From Pontederia crassipes (taxonomy: Eukaryota; Streptophyta; Magnoliopsida; Commelinales; Pontederiaceae), in assembly GCA_030549335.1 (NCBI GenBank), contig JAUKPH010000017.1, forward strand, positions 3,961,001 through 4,025,000: 64,000 nt of DNA, given 5' to 3'. How positions within the stretch are numbered: the stretch's first letter is position 1; each line of letters starts with the position of its first letter. Shown here piece after piece: positions 24,180-35,934 of the stretch. The notes under the pieces were generated by a model, which was not told the DNA's origin, did not search any database, and was given only the letters and a program-made list of their open reading frames with translations. A program made the translations under genes and the position numbers.

Positions 24180-25336
24180 GCATTCGATGTTAGCTTCGGA
24201 GTCGCCGCCAATGCTATTGAACTCTCCGCGCTTCTAAGGACATCGTGATCGATGCGCAGACACGACGGGCGCAATCTGTACACAGAATCCAGCCAAACAA
24301 TTTCCAAACAGAGATCTATGACACAGAGAAAGGTACAAAGATCAATAATGTATACGCACACAGAATTAAGAAAGAGGGAGGGAGGGAGGGAGAGAGGGAA
24401 GAAATTGAAGAATTCAGGGTAATACCTTTTCGTGATGAACAGAATGTCTCTGATGGTGGTCAGGAATCAGGATCATTAAACTGTGGAAGGAACACCAAAA
24501 CAATCATGGATTGCATTTAGGGTGAAAGGTTGGATTATGAACAGAGCAATGCTGACGAGCTAACAACTTTTCTACTCTGTTTTTTCATTCACATGGAGAG
24601 GCGAGGAGGGAGAGGCATACAGATTTCAATGGGGGGAGGGGGAGAGAGGCAGAGAGAGATCTGAGAGAATTTGGTACTTTGATCAGACAAATGGGATGGA
24701 AATCAATTATGACGAGGAAGTTAGGAAATTGTCGAAACTAAGGTTACGATCTGATGCTAAAATTAAGCAAATGCCATGGGGCAAAGGTCAGGCTGAGAGT
24801 GAAAATAGGAGAAAGTTTCTCCCACATCTCCAGCCTAAGTTGCCAAATTCTCTCTCATCTTTGAATCTCACCCGGGGTTAAAATTATTATTATTCAAAAC
24901 AAGATTTTTTATAAAAAAAAAAGTGAAATTATGCAATTGGACTATGGGAATCGAGCAGGAAGAAACAAAGATGAATGCACGCAAAGAAGCGTTCAAGTCG
25001 ATGCGAATTGGAAAATTCATAAAGAAGTGTTCAGTAATTCCAGTACCTTGTAGTGCTAACAAAGATTTCTTAGTTTTAACGGATGCTACAAAATAGACGC
25101 CAACGGTGAGATCGATATGAACATGCACCCGCAGATTGCTCAGCTGACGAAATTTGTGAACAATAAGAAAACTTCATTCAAATCAGAATCATCTTATTCT
25201 GTACTACACTGTATAGTTATACAAGGATCGGTAGCTGAAAGCCTGGAACTAAACCACTAGTGAAGTTGCGATGTTAATGATGTTTGCTGCAACATCTCGT
25301 CACGATTGGAAAACTTTAGTTGTAAGCGCACTGGAA
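24180..25336. other. DUF868 upstream region and SFT2 3' flank
   Basis: It holds GGGA/GA-rich tracts at 24370-24402 and 24640-24665, followed by AT-rich DNA. The open frames on both strands have no recognisable domain. The left part is the likely DUF868 promoter and leader, the right part the SFT2 3' UTR. Confidence 0.4.
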
Positions 25337-28300
25337 TCATCTGCCAAAGCATTTAAGTACTGTGGTTGTGAGAGTGGAAGAAAGAAACTTCAACCCGGTA
25401 GATCCACCAGGGAAGTAAGAAATAGCATAGTACGCGAGAGCAAGAACCTGGACAAAAAGTGAAAAGTTCAACATCAGTGCATCAAATAACAATGTCTTTT
25501 ACCTGGTGAGAGGAAGGTAAGAGTTAGGTGTTTAAGTACAACAAGTATATCATATTTACAACTAATGACCACACTCCAACGAAATTATACCAGTAGTTTA
25601 AACAAAGATATTCCTGACCATAGCAATCGCATAAAAGGCCACAACTTCATTGACTATTAAAATTAAGGTTGCTTCTGTATTGATAAATGGTGTTGTTTGG
25701 CAAGGTATAAAAACAAAGTATTAACAAAATGGCAAATGTAGCTTCACCAACACCATTGTGCACCTTCATAACTATAAAATTCCACTTACTAATATGTAAA
25801 GTGGTTCGGATGACACCTAACTCATCAGTAAGATCATACTTTACCTGAATCACGGAGAATAAAACAGAGAGGATGTAACTATGAAGCACCATAGACACAT
25901 AAATGGTCCCCACCATGCTGCCGACAAATCCCAATGTGAATGGAAGCCTCTGTAGATGTCAAAATTTCATAATTAAATCACAATTGTACATAACAAAAAA
26001 CTTTCAAAGTAAGTAGCACCTTTTAGGTATGTATAAAATTCATACTTCTAATGATGAGTTGAAGATTGCTAGCTTTTAGGTTGCTACTGATCACGTTCAA
26101 TTAAATGATTTGTTGAATGGTTGTCATGTCAACTAAAAGAAAGGTGAATATCAATTCTTAATGTTATGATAAAGAAATGTCTTTTTCCCTTCGAACAACA
26201 TACATTCCTCCTCCTGAAGTTCCTCATTTATGTCATGCCAAATGTTGTGAACCAGGCTCATAAAGTGATGTCAGGAGTTGAAAAACATAATAGCAGAAAA
26301 GTGTGTATTCTTATAAAGGGCTTCTTACAAAAGATAATTAAAGGTGAGTGGAGTAAAACAATGGTTGAAAAGTTGAACCCATGTTGAGCTGACTAATCCA
26401 AGAGTCAACAAGAAAAAGTACAAAGTGAGAAAGGCTAAAATTTCACAAAGATCCAAAAAGTTTCTTCGTTCCGTCCATGTTGATTTTACTTTTACACATA
26501 CAACTTGACAAAGTAAAAAAAAAAGAAATAAATAATAAAATTGAAAGAATTAGAGGTAAATTACACGATTAGTCCTCCAATTTTGATTTGTTTTCAAACC
26601 GGTCCCCCAACTTCAATTTGTAACTAGAACATCCGCCAACTTTGATTTTCTTGCACGATTAGTCCTCTTGACCAGTGATAGTGGATTTCCCGGTTGTCTC
26701 GCTTATGTGGATGTGAGATAAAACTTCACGTGGTAGCCACTTAAGCGAGACAACCAGGAAACCCACTATCACCGGTCAAGAGGACTAATCGTGCAAGAAA
26801 ATTAAAATTGGCGGACGCGTTCTAGTTACAAATTGAAATTAGGGGACCGATTTGAGAATGACTTAAAGTTGGGGGACTAATCGTGTAATTTACCCCCCAG
26901 ACACACACGTTACACACAAACACACCATTGAGTTTTTGCATATAACACAATTGATAAACAAAAACTCAATACAATTTCTACTATATATTCAATCAACAAT
27001 GTCTAATACATATGCAGAACCTTACAAATTCTGTTTCAAATATTAAGATATGCCATGATTGCTTTGATAGAACAATAATTTGGAGCAAAGCCATAATGCA
27101 TACCCAAAAAAATATACGAAGACATCAAAGATTGTTGACTAGGGCATATAAGGCACAGTGGTTGCTAACAGTGTGACCTGTGGGTCGTAACAGCATATTT
27201 GATATGAACTCACAGCTGGTGTTTTGGACTTCGTTAAGAGGAGAAGGTTCAGTACAGGGTGTCCGCACACATATGTTTCTTCTCGTAAGAGAACTACTTC
27301 AATTATCTTCTTATGGATTATTTGGAATCATGGAATGTGTATATATTCCGAGGTGAAAGAGGATATCCAGAAAATATTGTACAGGTGGCGAAATCAATGA
27401 GCAGAAAACAGAGGTCATAGAACTGAGTGGGGTTACTTTGTACATGTTTCTCCATAAAGAAAGAAAAAATAATAAATTCAATGGATGTCTGAGACATTGT
27501 TCACCATCCTTTATTCCCTCAAGAGCATGTAATAGAATAAAATACTACGCTTAAAGTTCATAGTGCATTGTTCCAATCACCAGAGTTAAACTTTGTAAAG
27601 ATAAAAGAATATGATATGAAGCCATAACTTACACTAACATTATGATACCACTAGATAACATAAGAACACAACCAATTATTAGCCATTAAATTAGGAGCAA
27701 AATTGAGACCTACATAATAACTAAAAATGTTTATTAACAGGGATGTCAAAATTAGTTCTATAAGATACCTCTCGAGAAGACATGTGCTTGAGCTGGTTTT
27801 TAGGACCCTTAAGAGTGAAGAAAGATCCAACAATTAGTGCACATCCTAATGTGAAACATATTGCAAACTTCTGGGGCATCAGCACCATCACTGGAAGAAA
27901 CATGGTGAACGCAAGGAAAATGAGGAAGACACCACAAGCAAGCAGCAAGCCGAAGTACATGAGCGACTTTCCAGAGGGTATGCTGCTAGTAGATCGCTGC
28001 AAGCTTCCCGGAAGTTCTCGTACGCTTTTGGAAAATCTGTATAGTGATTCCTATGTTATAAGTTCAATATTGTTCCATTATTAAGAAATATAATAATCAG
28101 CTCGAAACCATTTTCTCATAAGCTAATATTGAAAAAAAAAAGGATGGAACAAGATTTCGTATTAACAGTGCAAATATTCTTTTGCTTTCAATGGCCAGAA
28201 GCCATCATGATCATGATATCATCTTTAGCAATCACATTTCATTGGCATAATGATTTCAACTCTAACCCCCTGAATTTACATTCCAAAGGACCGGAATTCT

Positions 28301-28782
28301 CAAACATTCTCAAATTAGCTTAGCTGGATCGACAGAAAACAGATGTTTCTTTCCTTCCTCGCATCAATTGTCAAGAATAAGTGCACTGTTATGATCACCT
28401 AAGAAATAGCCAAGCCTTCTTCTTTCGAGGAGTAATTTTTAACTATATCAAGTCAGTCATTCAACCTCCTAACAGTGACACTTAATCCAAAAGAATAATA
28501 AGGGAACAAACTAAAACCGTGACAATAAAAGAACTGCAAAGTTACAATTTTCCTCTATAATAAATGAGAGTTGTGCGGTACTCACACATTGAAAGTGCCG
28601 GAGAACTTATCATTGGCGGTTCGGACGGCCGCCTCGATGTCAAAGGCGGATGCCCCGCCGCCCTCATCTGCAGATCTGGAGGCGGCGTAAGAATTCCAGT
28701 CGGCGAGAAGGGAGGACGACGAGGAGGAGTCCGGCGGCGCAGGATCGCGCTCGCTGGGGCCGCCCGAGAACCACGACTGCAT
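25337..28782 (-). CDS. SFT2-type Golgi vesicle transport protein (Got1/Sft2 family)
   Basis: Four exons, 28782-28586, 28036-27769, 25949-25845 and 25447-25337, sum to 681 nt (226 aa plus stop) with phases 2, 0 and 0. The start MQSWFSGGP, LLADWNSYAASR and the TANDKFSGTFN segment match plant SFT2 proteins. They are followed by SVRELPGSL and four hydrophobic helices (MYFGLLLACGVFLIFLAF, CFTLGCALIVGSFF, LGFVGSMVGTIYVSMVLHSY, and the last exon VLALAYYAISYF), then a C-terminal VLKCFGR. Family members are small tetraspanning proteins needed for fusion of endosome-derived vesicles with the Golgi. The 1.8-kb intron 2 holds a foldback element. Confidence 0.95.
26555..26894. mobile_element. Foldback MITE in SFT2 intron 2
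   Basis: The left arm starts GGTAAATTACACGATTAGTC and the right arm ends in its reverse complement. The arms pair over about 155 bp with scattered mismatches around a ~35-bp loop near 26710-26745. No clear target-site duplication is visible. The termini resemble those of the MULE at 37265-38546 (GAGTAAATTA start), so a Mutator-type origin is inferred. Confidence 0.8.
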
Positions 28783-30910
28783 CGTTCCCCGCAAACCTTT
28801 GGACCCGTGCGCGATCTCCTTCCTGCCCGCCCCTCTCCCTCTTCGCCGTCGTCGGATCGGCGGCCAGGGACGAGAGTGCTGCGAATCAAATCGGATTCGC
28901 GGAAGAGGCAGAGTGGGACTACTCACCGAAATTAAAATACATAGATAAGATAATATGGACACTTTTTCTTATTATTAGTTTAATAAAATAATTTATGTAT
29001 TAGTTAGTAAATCTGATCATGATTAATTCGATTGTCGCTATATGAAACTTATATCGAGTTAATCCGACAATTATATATCACTTCACTTATCAATTATAAA
29101 ATTAGTTTAATCATAGTTTATATAAAATACAGTGCTCTACATAATTATAAACCTCTAAATTAAATGTTCATTACTAGAAGTCGTCCAACTTTAAATTTGT
29201 TATTCTTGTTATTAATCTCCATTTCAACTGATATAAAAAAGTTATTGTTTTTTTTTAAAACATATAGCTGAGTTAAAGCTTTTCATCCATAACATCATAA
29301 TGTCTAATTTCATAGAAATATTACCAATATCACTTAAGTAAGTTCAGTTAATATTTCAGAGTAATAGCTCCGGATGCATCACCGGCACAAGCCGAATATA
29401 GTTGAGCTAAGTGAGACTGCAAACAGCATCGATGACGTTACCATCATGATATAATTTAAAACAAAAAAATGACTAGTGATATTTATACACATTTTTTTTC
29501 AATTTACCCATTTTTTTAAGTTACCCAATTCTTTTATCGCAATTAATTAATATGACTAAAAACACTTTTTCCTCTTATCATCAGGATTCATATAATGCAT
29601 TCATCTCGAAAATAAATCCAAACCACCCGGTTATGAAAAATAAAAATATTGTTTTCCAACTCCAGACCTAAAACTCCTTATTTTTTTGCTTTCTTTTTTT
29701 GCATTAAACACCAGCCTCTGTCTTAATACAAGTTTTCTTTGGGGTTGACTAGAAAAAAAAAAGGAAAAAAAAACTCAAAATTACTGGTCCTTGGAGTGGA
29801 ATTTATTTAGAGTACATTCTGATGCCAACATAACAAGATCTAAGGATTTATTTGGAATACATATTTGGAAAGAAAGACAACACCTGTCTACTGTTATGCT
29901 GGTCACTATCAAATGCTATGTATTCGAGGCAGTTTCACATTTTTTTGTGGATTATGAGATAAGAGCTCAATAACAAGGTTACGAGGTGTACAAGATATAA
30001 CACCTAGATAAGGCATAAATAGACTTTAAATCAATTGCAAAGATCGTGCTTCTTGCAACCAATAAGTTATACACACACAGCGAGGATGTAATCTACCAAG
30101 AAAGGCAACGTCACAAGGTACACCAATTCATTTTCACATTATTTGGTCGTGCACAATTGGAGCATCTCTGCTATGCAAAAAGACCTGCAACGAAAAAATT
30201 CTTGATGTAAAGCTTGAAGACGCATCTTCTTCATAGGTGGATGTAATAATGCGATCACAGTTAGTGAACACTTCGAGAGAAAATGCCTAAATCAATCAAA
30301 ATATCTAAGGAAGAAAAAACATCCTGGAGAAATGTTGACAGAAAAGGCATACCGCGCCAATTTAGTTTTCTTTCTGGATAAAACGTGCTCATTTATCAAA
30401 CAAAAGAAGAATGAAAACCAATTGATAGTAAAAGAAAATATTATATGAGAAAAATTTGTAGGATGTGTTTGGATTATGGGGGGAGAATGTAATAATAAAC
30501 CTCTATTTCCTCATTTGGATAAAATTTTTGAACAGGAAGAGAAAAATTAGTGTTCATTTCCCTCATAGCTAACTAGAATCAAATCAATTTACTTCAAATT
30601 ATTATTGAATTGAGGAGAAATGATTTTACCCTTCAGTACCTTTCCTCGCATTGGCCTCTTTTATCTTCTCTTTCTTTCCACTCCATTACCTTCCCCAATG
30701 CAATAACATCCTTAGAGTGAGAAAGTTAAAAAGGAATACCCTAGCCATCTTCTTTTACGTAAAATTACTTTTCAGTAAGGTAAGCAGCACATGTTCTCAA
30801 TTCAACTAATACCCTAGAGACCTAAACAGGCTAGAAACTTTGAGAGTATATAGATTTAATGTCAAAATGATGTTATTAATTGATCATGAAGGAATAAGCA
30901 GCATACTTGA
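28783..30910. other. SFT2 promoter side and VPS32 3' flank
   Basis: The first ~150 bp are GC-rich leader or promoter of SFT2. The rest is AT-rich with no gene. A block at about 30471-30715, starting GGATGTGTTTGGAT and ending AATAACATCC, looks like an old MITE with degraded ends. Confidence 0.4.
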
Positions 30911-33900
30911 CTACATTGCCATCTCAGCCTGCAGTGCAGCAAGCTCGTCATCTTCAGCAGTATTTTTCTGTGGAGCAGGGCGGTTCTGTTGTCTGGCAGG
31001 AATATGTACAGGAGCGGCAGGAGCAGTTGTTGCTGGCTGAAGAAGCTGTTCTTCAAGTTCTGCTCCCTCTAGCTCTTCAAGTTCTGCTTCCAATTCATCC
31101 TGCACATCCAAAACTCGTATATTTTGACATATGAAACTACAATAAAAGAGAACATTTCTCAAAAAAAAGGAGATCTAGAAGTATACTTCATCAAAATCAG
31201 CTGCTGCTCCAATTGGAGTAGCCAATGCTTCCTGTATTTGTTTCATATTCTCTGTCTGCTCATTAATTTCGTCCATCGTCTTGTCAACATCATCAATGTT
31301 ACTGCACACGAACACAGCATCAATTAAGTTCCACATCCTCAATGAAATAAGATAAGACATCAGGGAAGGTAAACAACTGGTGGTAATAGATATATGTAAG
31401 AAAAAAGGACAAACACATATCCTAACATTCATACCATACAACTAACGCAATAGAAAAAATTTTAAAAAATACTTTATAGTTTTTTTAAACTCCGCCTATG
31501 TCGCCTATGTTTTATAGCTGGTCCCAAACCCGGATAAAGGAGGAGGATTGTGTTAGGCTCTGACAGCCAGCGTAAAATCCTGTCGAATCTTATGAACATG
31601 GATCAACGAATTGACGTCGTATGATCCATGTAGCCGACCCCACCTAGTGGGATAAGGCTTTGTTGTTGTTGTTGTTGTTGTTTATAATTTTTTTAAAATG
31701 GAAAAAAAATAAAAAAAAAGTACTTAATAGTTATGTACTGATGTTTCCTTATTTTCTTTTTTTGAGATACTGATGTTTCCTTATAAATATTATTAAGGCA
31801 TTAAGAAGGTAAAATCAAATTCCCAATGTAAACTTATGATTATGTACTCACGTTGCCTTCTGCATAGCCTTCATCGCTGCTGCTCCAGTTCTCAAGGCAT
31901 CAACAGTCTCTGTTGTAGCTTTTGCACCTTCCAACATTATCATCTAACATAGAAACAATGGTGATAAGCCTTTATTTCAGAAAGAGGAAATCATTTACAT
32001 AATATTGCGTTATTAACATTTTTTTCTCATCAAACAATTACCTGATCGTGGATCCTCAATTGGAAATTTCCAAGTTGTTCAACTTGTTGTTCATAAAGCC
32101 TCTTCCTCTTCAAGCATTGTATTGCGGCTAATAAAGAATATTAAACAGCTAATTTTAAGAGACAGCTGAAACTCTTAAAGCATCATATTGTGACTAATAA
32201 AGTGATAACAGGGTTCAGAAACAACAAGGGAAATTTTGGTTCAAGAATGGAATATTTTCTCTCTTTTAAAGTAAAGGAATATGACTTTGTATTCAATTTT
32301 AAATGGAGTTAAGCTACATTAGAAACAAAAAGGGCATTTGTTCATAAGCTACACTAGAAATCTCTTTTAGAGTCAAGGGCATATTAATATAACTACTCAT
32401 TTGAATTATTAAGAAACATATTGATTAACTAAAGAGAGAAAGTATATCACATTAAAAGCCTTAGTTCCTCCATAAATACAAAGGACAAAAGAGAAACATT
32501 CAGGAGTTCAGCAGTATGATTCAATATTCCAATTCAGTACTTTCGGAATAAGCATAAAACATGGCATGAACACTCAAGATCGTGATGAAAGTATCAACTA
32601 CCTAAGTATACAATGTAACAGAAGATTCCAAATGATTGTGCTGTCATCAAAACAACAGTGCAATTTCCAGAAATAGATATGATTTGTACCTCTCTTGTTC
32701 TTCGCCTTGGTGAACTCCTTGGCCTTTTCAACCTCTGCGGCAGCTTTCTTCAGGAGAACTTTCTCCTTTTTCTCTAACATATCGAGTGTCTACAGGAGCA
32801 AGTTGGTAAGAAATTCCACATTATTGCAACCTTGTTTAAGGTACAGAGCATTCATCCAAGAAAACAAAGAGCTTGATAATATTCTATGTTTCTGAAGCAA
32901 GTATTTCTGAAGCATCTTATTGCATTTCTCATTTTATATTTCTATCTTGATATTTTATTTGATCATCCAAGTTGGTTACCAACAGACATAATTGGTTCTT
33001 TTTCATGTTGCAGATAAGAGTTACTTCTCGAGAACACACGTATCAGAAAAGATAGATATACAATTTTGACTCACAAGTGATCAAGCAATGAACATATTAT
33101 CGTCAAATAACCCATGAAGCTAATAAGATGAAATAAGGAGATAAACTTGTCTTATCGTTTAGTGCATTCCTACTTTAATTAACCATCAAACTGAATTACT
33201 ACTAACCTAGATTGCGACCTTTTAGTTTATCTGTCATATTATATTGATTGGTAAATGCTAATAATGAAAGTAGTAACTTAAATTGTTATGATTATCATGT
33301 AAGAAACAATTACCAAAATATCCTTAAAAGTTATCTTAAACTTAATCTCACATTGTCATATATAAACAAAAGGAAACAAACAGAAAAGAAAATGTGTCCT
33401 CAAAAAAACAATATGAGGATCCATTCGAGAATGAACCAAAGAAAATGAGAACAAGCAGTTGAACGGTAATATTCTTTTATCAAAAAGAGAACTTATTCTT
33501 TTATGAAAAAGAGATTTTAAGAGTTGAATTGAATGATAACTTTATCAAAATTCATTTTATTCTATTGATAAATTTTGATAGCATGAGTTCTATCTACTAC
33601 CATTAAGATGGTAATTTATATTGACTGTTAATCTATGCAACCAAATGTGATAATGAGATAGGCCTTGTAACCTTTATATAAAAGTAACTGCTAAATCTCG
33701 ATGGAGTGTACCATATGATCCTCATCGCAAAAAAATGAAAGAAAGAACTAGATAGACATCTTGCAAATCGACATTGAACACAGATTTTAATGCAGACATT
33801 CGTACATTACAGTGCATACATGATAAAGAGTGTTGATGCAGAGTATCAGCATTGGAATTGCAAGTACCTACATCTGAACAACCAATGGGCAACAAGTACA

Positions 33901-34219
33901 ACACCACAGATTGCCAACGAGCAAGGCAATCTATTAAGGCACCAGTTTTTTGAACGATTGGCAAACAAACGAATGTTGCTTTTTGAACAAGAAAAATTTA
34001 ATTCACTAGTAATCTCAACATGTGATCAACTAAAGCACATCATTTGTTCCCCGATCCACAAGCCATTGTGCAGAAAACAAATCACAATCAAATTGTGTCG
34101 CGCACATTACTACACTAAGGATAATCCAAACGCAAGATTTTCACCTCATTCAACTTGTCCAAGGTAGCCAAGGCATTGGTCGTCGGCTCCTTTTGCTTCC
34201 CAAATAACTTATTAAACAT
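30911..34219 (-). CDS. VPS32: ESCRT-III subunit SNF7/VPS32 (CHMP4)
   Basis: Six exons, 34219-34145, 32789-32690, 32127-32042, 31943-31852, 31301-31187 and 31099-30911, sum to 657 nt (218 aa plus stop) with every phase matching. The protein follows plant VPS32: MFNKLFGK start, TLDMLEKKEKVLLKKAAAEV, YEQQVEQLGNFQLRIHDQ, TTETVDALRTGAAAMKAMQK, NIDDVDKTMDEINEQTENM, and an acidic C-terminus with a final helix ELAALQAEMAM. That helix is the Bro1/ALIX-binding end in CHMP4 proteins. SNF7 is the main filament former in multivesicular body sorting. The basic N-terminal and acidic C-terminal halves allow the autoinhibited fold. Intron 4 carries an RTE-tail insertion. Confidence 0.96.
31490..31680 (+). mobile_element. 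RTE/Au-type tail insertion, copy B, in VPS32 intron 4
   Basis: A ~190-bp unit begins CTCCGCCTATG with a small local duplication and ends in (TTG)n. Flanking 17-mers at 31473-31489 and 31681-31697 differ at one base (TTTATAGTTTTTTTAAA with A at position 7 on the right). They look like an old target-site duplication. It is inserted opposite to the gene's direction. Confidence 0.85.
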
Positions 34220-35934
34220 CTTCACTCCCGGACACTACCAAAGAGGGAAAAAAAATCCTGCAACCAAAAGAAAAATGCAATCCGTCAGCTCGAAATTTCC
34301 CCAATAGACACGATTCCAAACATTGAAAATAATCAGTTCACCAGATCCATACATCTAAACTTCTGATTGATATAATAAGAAGGAAAAATAACGTCAATAC
34401 CCCGATCTACAAGATGATACCTGGTGGCGCTTCAAAAGGAGAGGGTCGGTCGATCGATCGATTGGGTGCCCGGAAGTCGTCGCCGGCGATTAGGCTTCAG
34501 GCCAGGAAGGCGGGATCGGAGAAGGAGGGATCGAATTGGATGAGGAGGTTGCTTCGAGGAAACCAATCGGAGGTCGATGTTGGTCTCCGCCCCCGCGTTA
34601 ACACGAGACCGTGCGAACAGAAGGAAAAGGGGAAAGAAATTGGTATGATACAACCACCCCCACACGTTTCTTCCATTGTGTCGCAACAACTTTTAAGGGG
34701 CATTTTTTTAATTGATATTTCAATTGTGTAGTAATTTTACTTTTCGACCAGCAGGGACAGGAGTGAAGACGTAGGGGGAACGACGTGGTTTTATCGGACC
34801 ATTTGCTACGTTAGCTTGGGTTCCATTGAATTTTCCTTCAATTTAATTTTCGGCTTAGATTTTCAGGCGATCTTGTAAATATTGTATTTTAATTAAATTA
34901 AATTTTATAATAATAACTATATGTTACAACTAAAGTTAATATTACAAATGAAGAGAAAGGACATATTTAACCATAATTATTTGATTTTTCAACACAACCA
35001 GATGTATCATATATTTTACAAATGAAGAACTATGATCATCAATAGACGAAAATAATTTGCCAGCTCTTTGCCTGATATTGTATTTAAAAATTGAAATACA
35101 TTTTACTAAAGAGAGCTTGAAGCGTTAAATCAAAGCTCAAATTTTGGGGGACATCAAATCTAGGTCATGTTGGATTTTAAGAGCCTGTTTGAAAAATGTT
35201 TAATTTATAAGCAGTTTTAAAATTTTATATTTTCTCCTATTTAATAACTAAAGGAAGTTAATCAATCCATAAGCACTTTAAAAATATTGGGGATCTCGAC
35301 TTTTTTTCTTTTATAAAAAAACAAAATGGAATTCATCATATTTCTAATAATTACATGAAATATATATAACTTTTCTTCACCCCTTTTAATATTATAATGT
35401 TAAAAACTTTTTAATCATTTGACTAAAGTGATATATTATAATATAAAAACTTTTTATCATTTGACTAAAATAATATATATTTTTATACCAAATAAGCAGC
35501 TGTTTATTTTAAAATCAACTTCAATTATTAAATTAATTACCAATTTATTAATTGATTTTGCATTAACTAAATCAAATAAACATCAAGTTCCCAGTAAAAC
35601 TTTTGACTATTGTTATTCCAAGAAAATAATAAATATGTTAAAATGTATTAAACATCTGCCAGTTTCCAAACCAACAGCCAAGAGTGGATTCCTTTTATTC
35701 TCTCACCACCCAGAAGCTGAATTATTTAGATGTAGAGAGAAGGGAAATCCACTTTCTTATCAAGCAGTAGCCACTTGGGTATACCTCTTTTATATCAGAA
35801 GATTTTCGAAGAATACAAATCGAAGTGTTCAACAATGTGCAGCATTAATAAGGAACGGAAATGGGCACAAGCAAAAACATATCAGCAGAACGACATATAA
35901 GAACCACCCCTCTCAAGCAAATTGGAAGAGGGTT
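34220..35934. other. VPS32 promoter side and RIQ-like 3' flank
   Basis: A GC-rich stretch at 34410-34640 is the likely VPS32 promoter or first non-coding exon. The remainder to 35900 is very AT-rich with A/T homopolymer runs. An open frame of 226 codons at 35419-36099 on the plus strand runs antisense through the last RIQ-like exon and is not supported as a gene. Confidence 0.4.

Noticed and set aside
23416-24183. Long alternative-frame open frames (up to 255 codons) over the DUF868 gene
   Set aside because: They are products of high third-position GC; their Arg/Gly-rich translations match no family, while the 319-residue frame follows DUF868 throughout.
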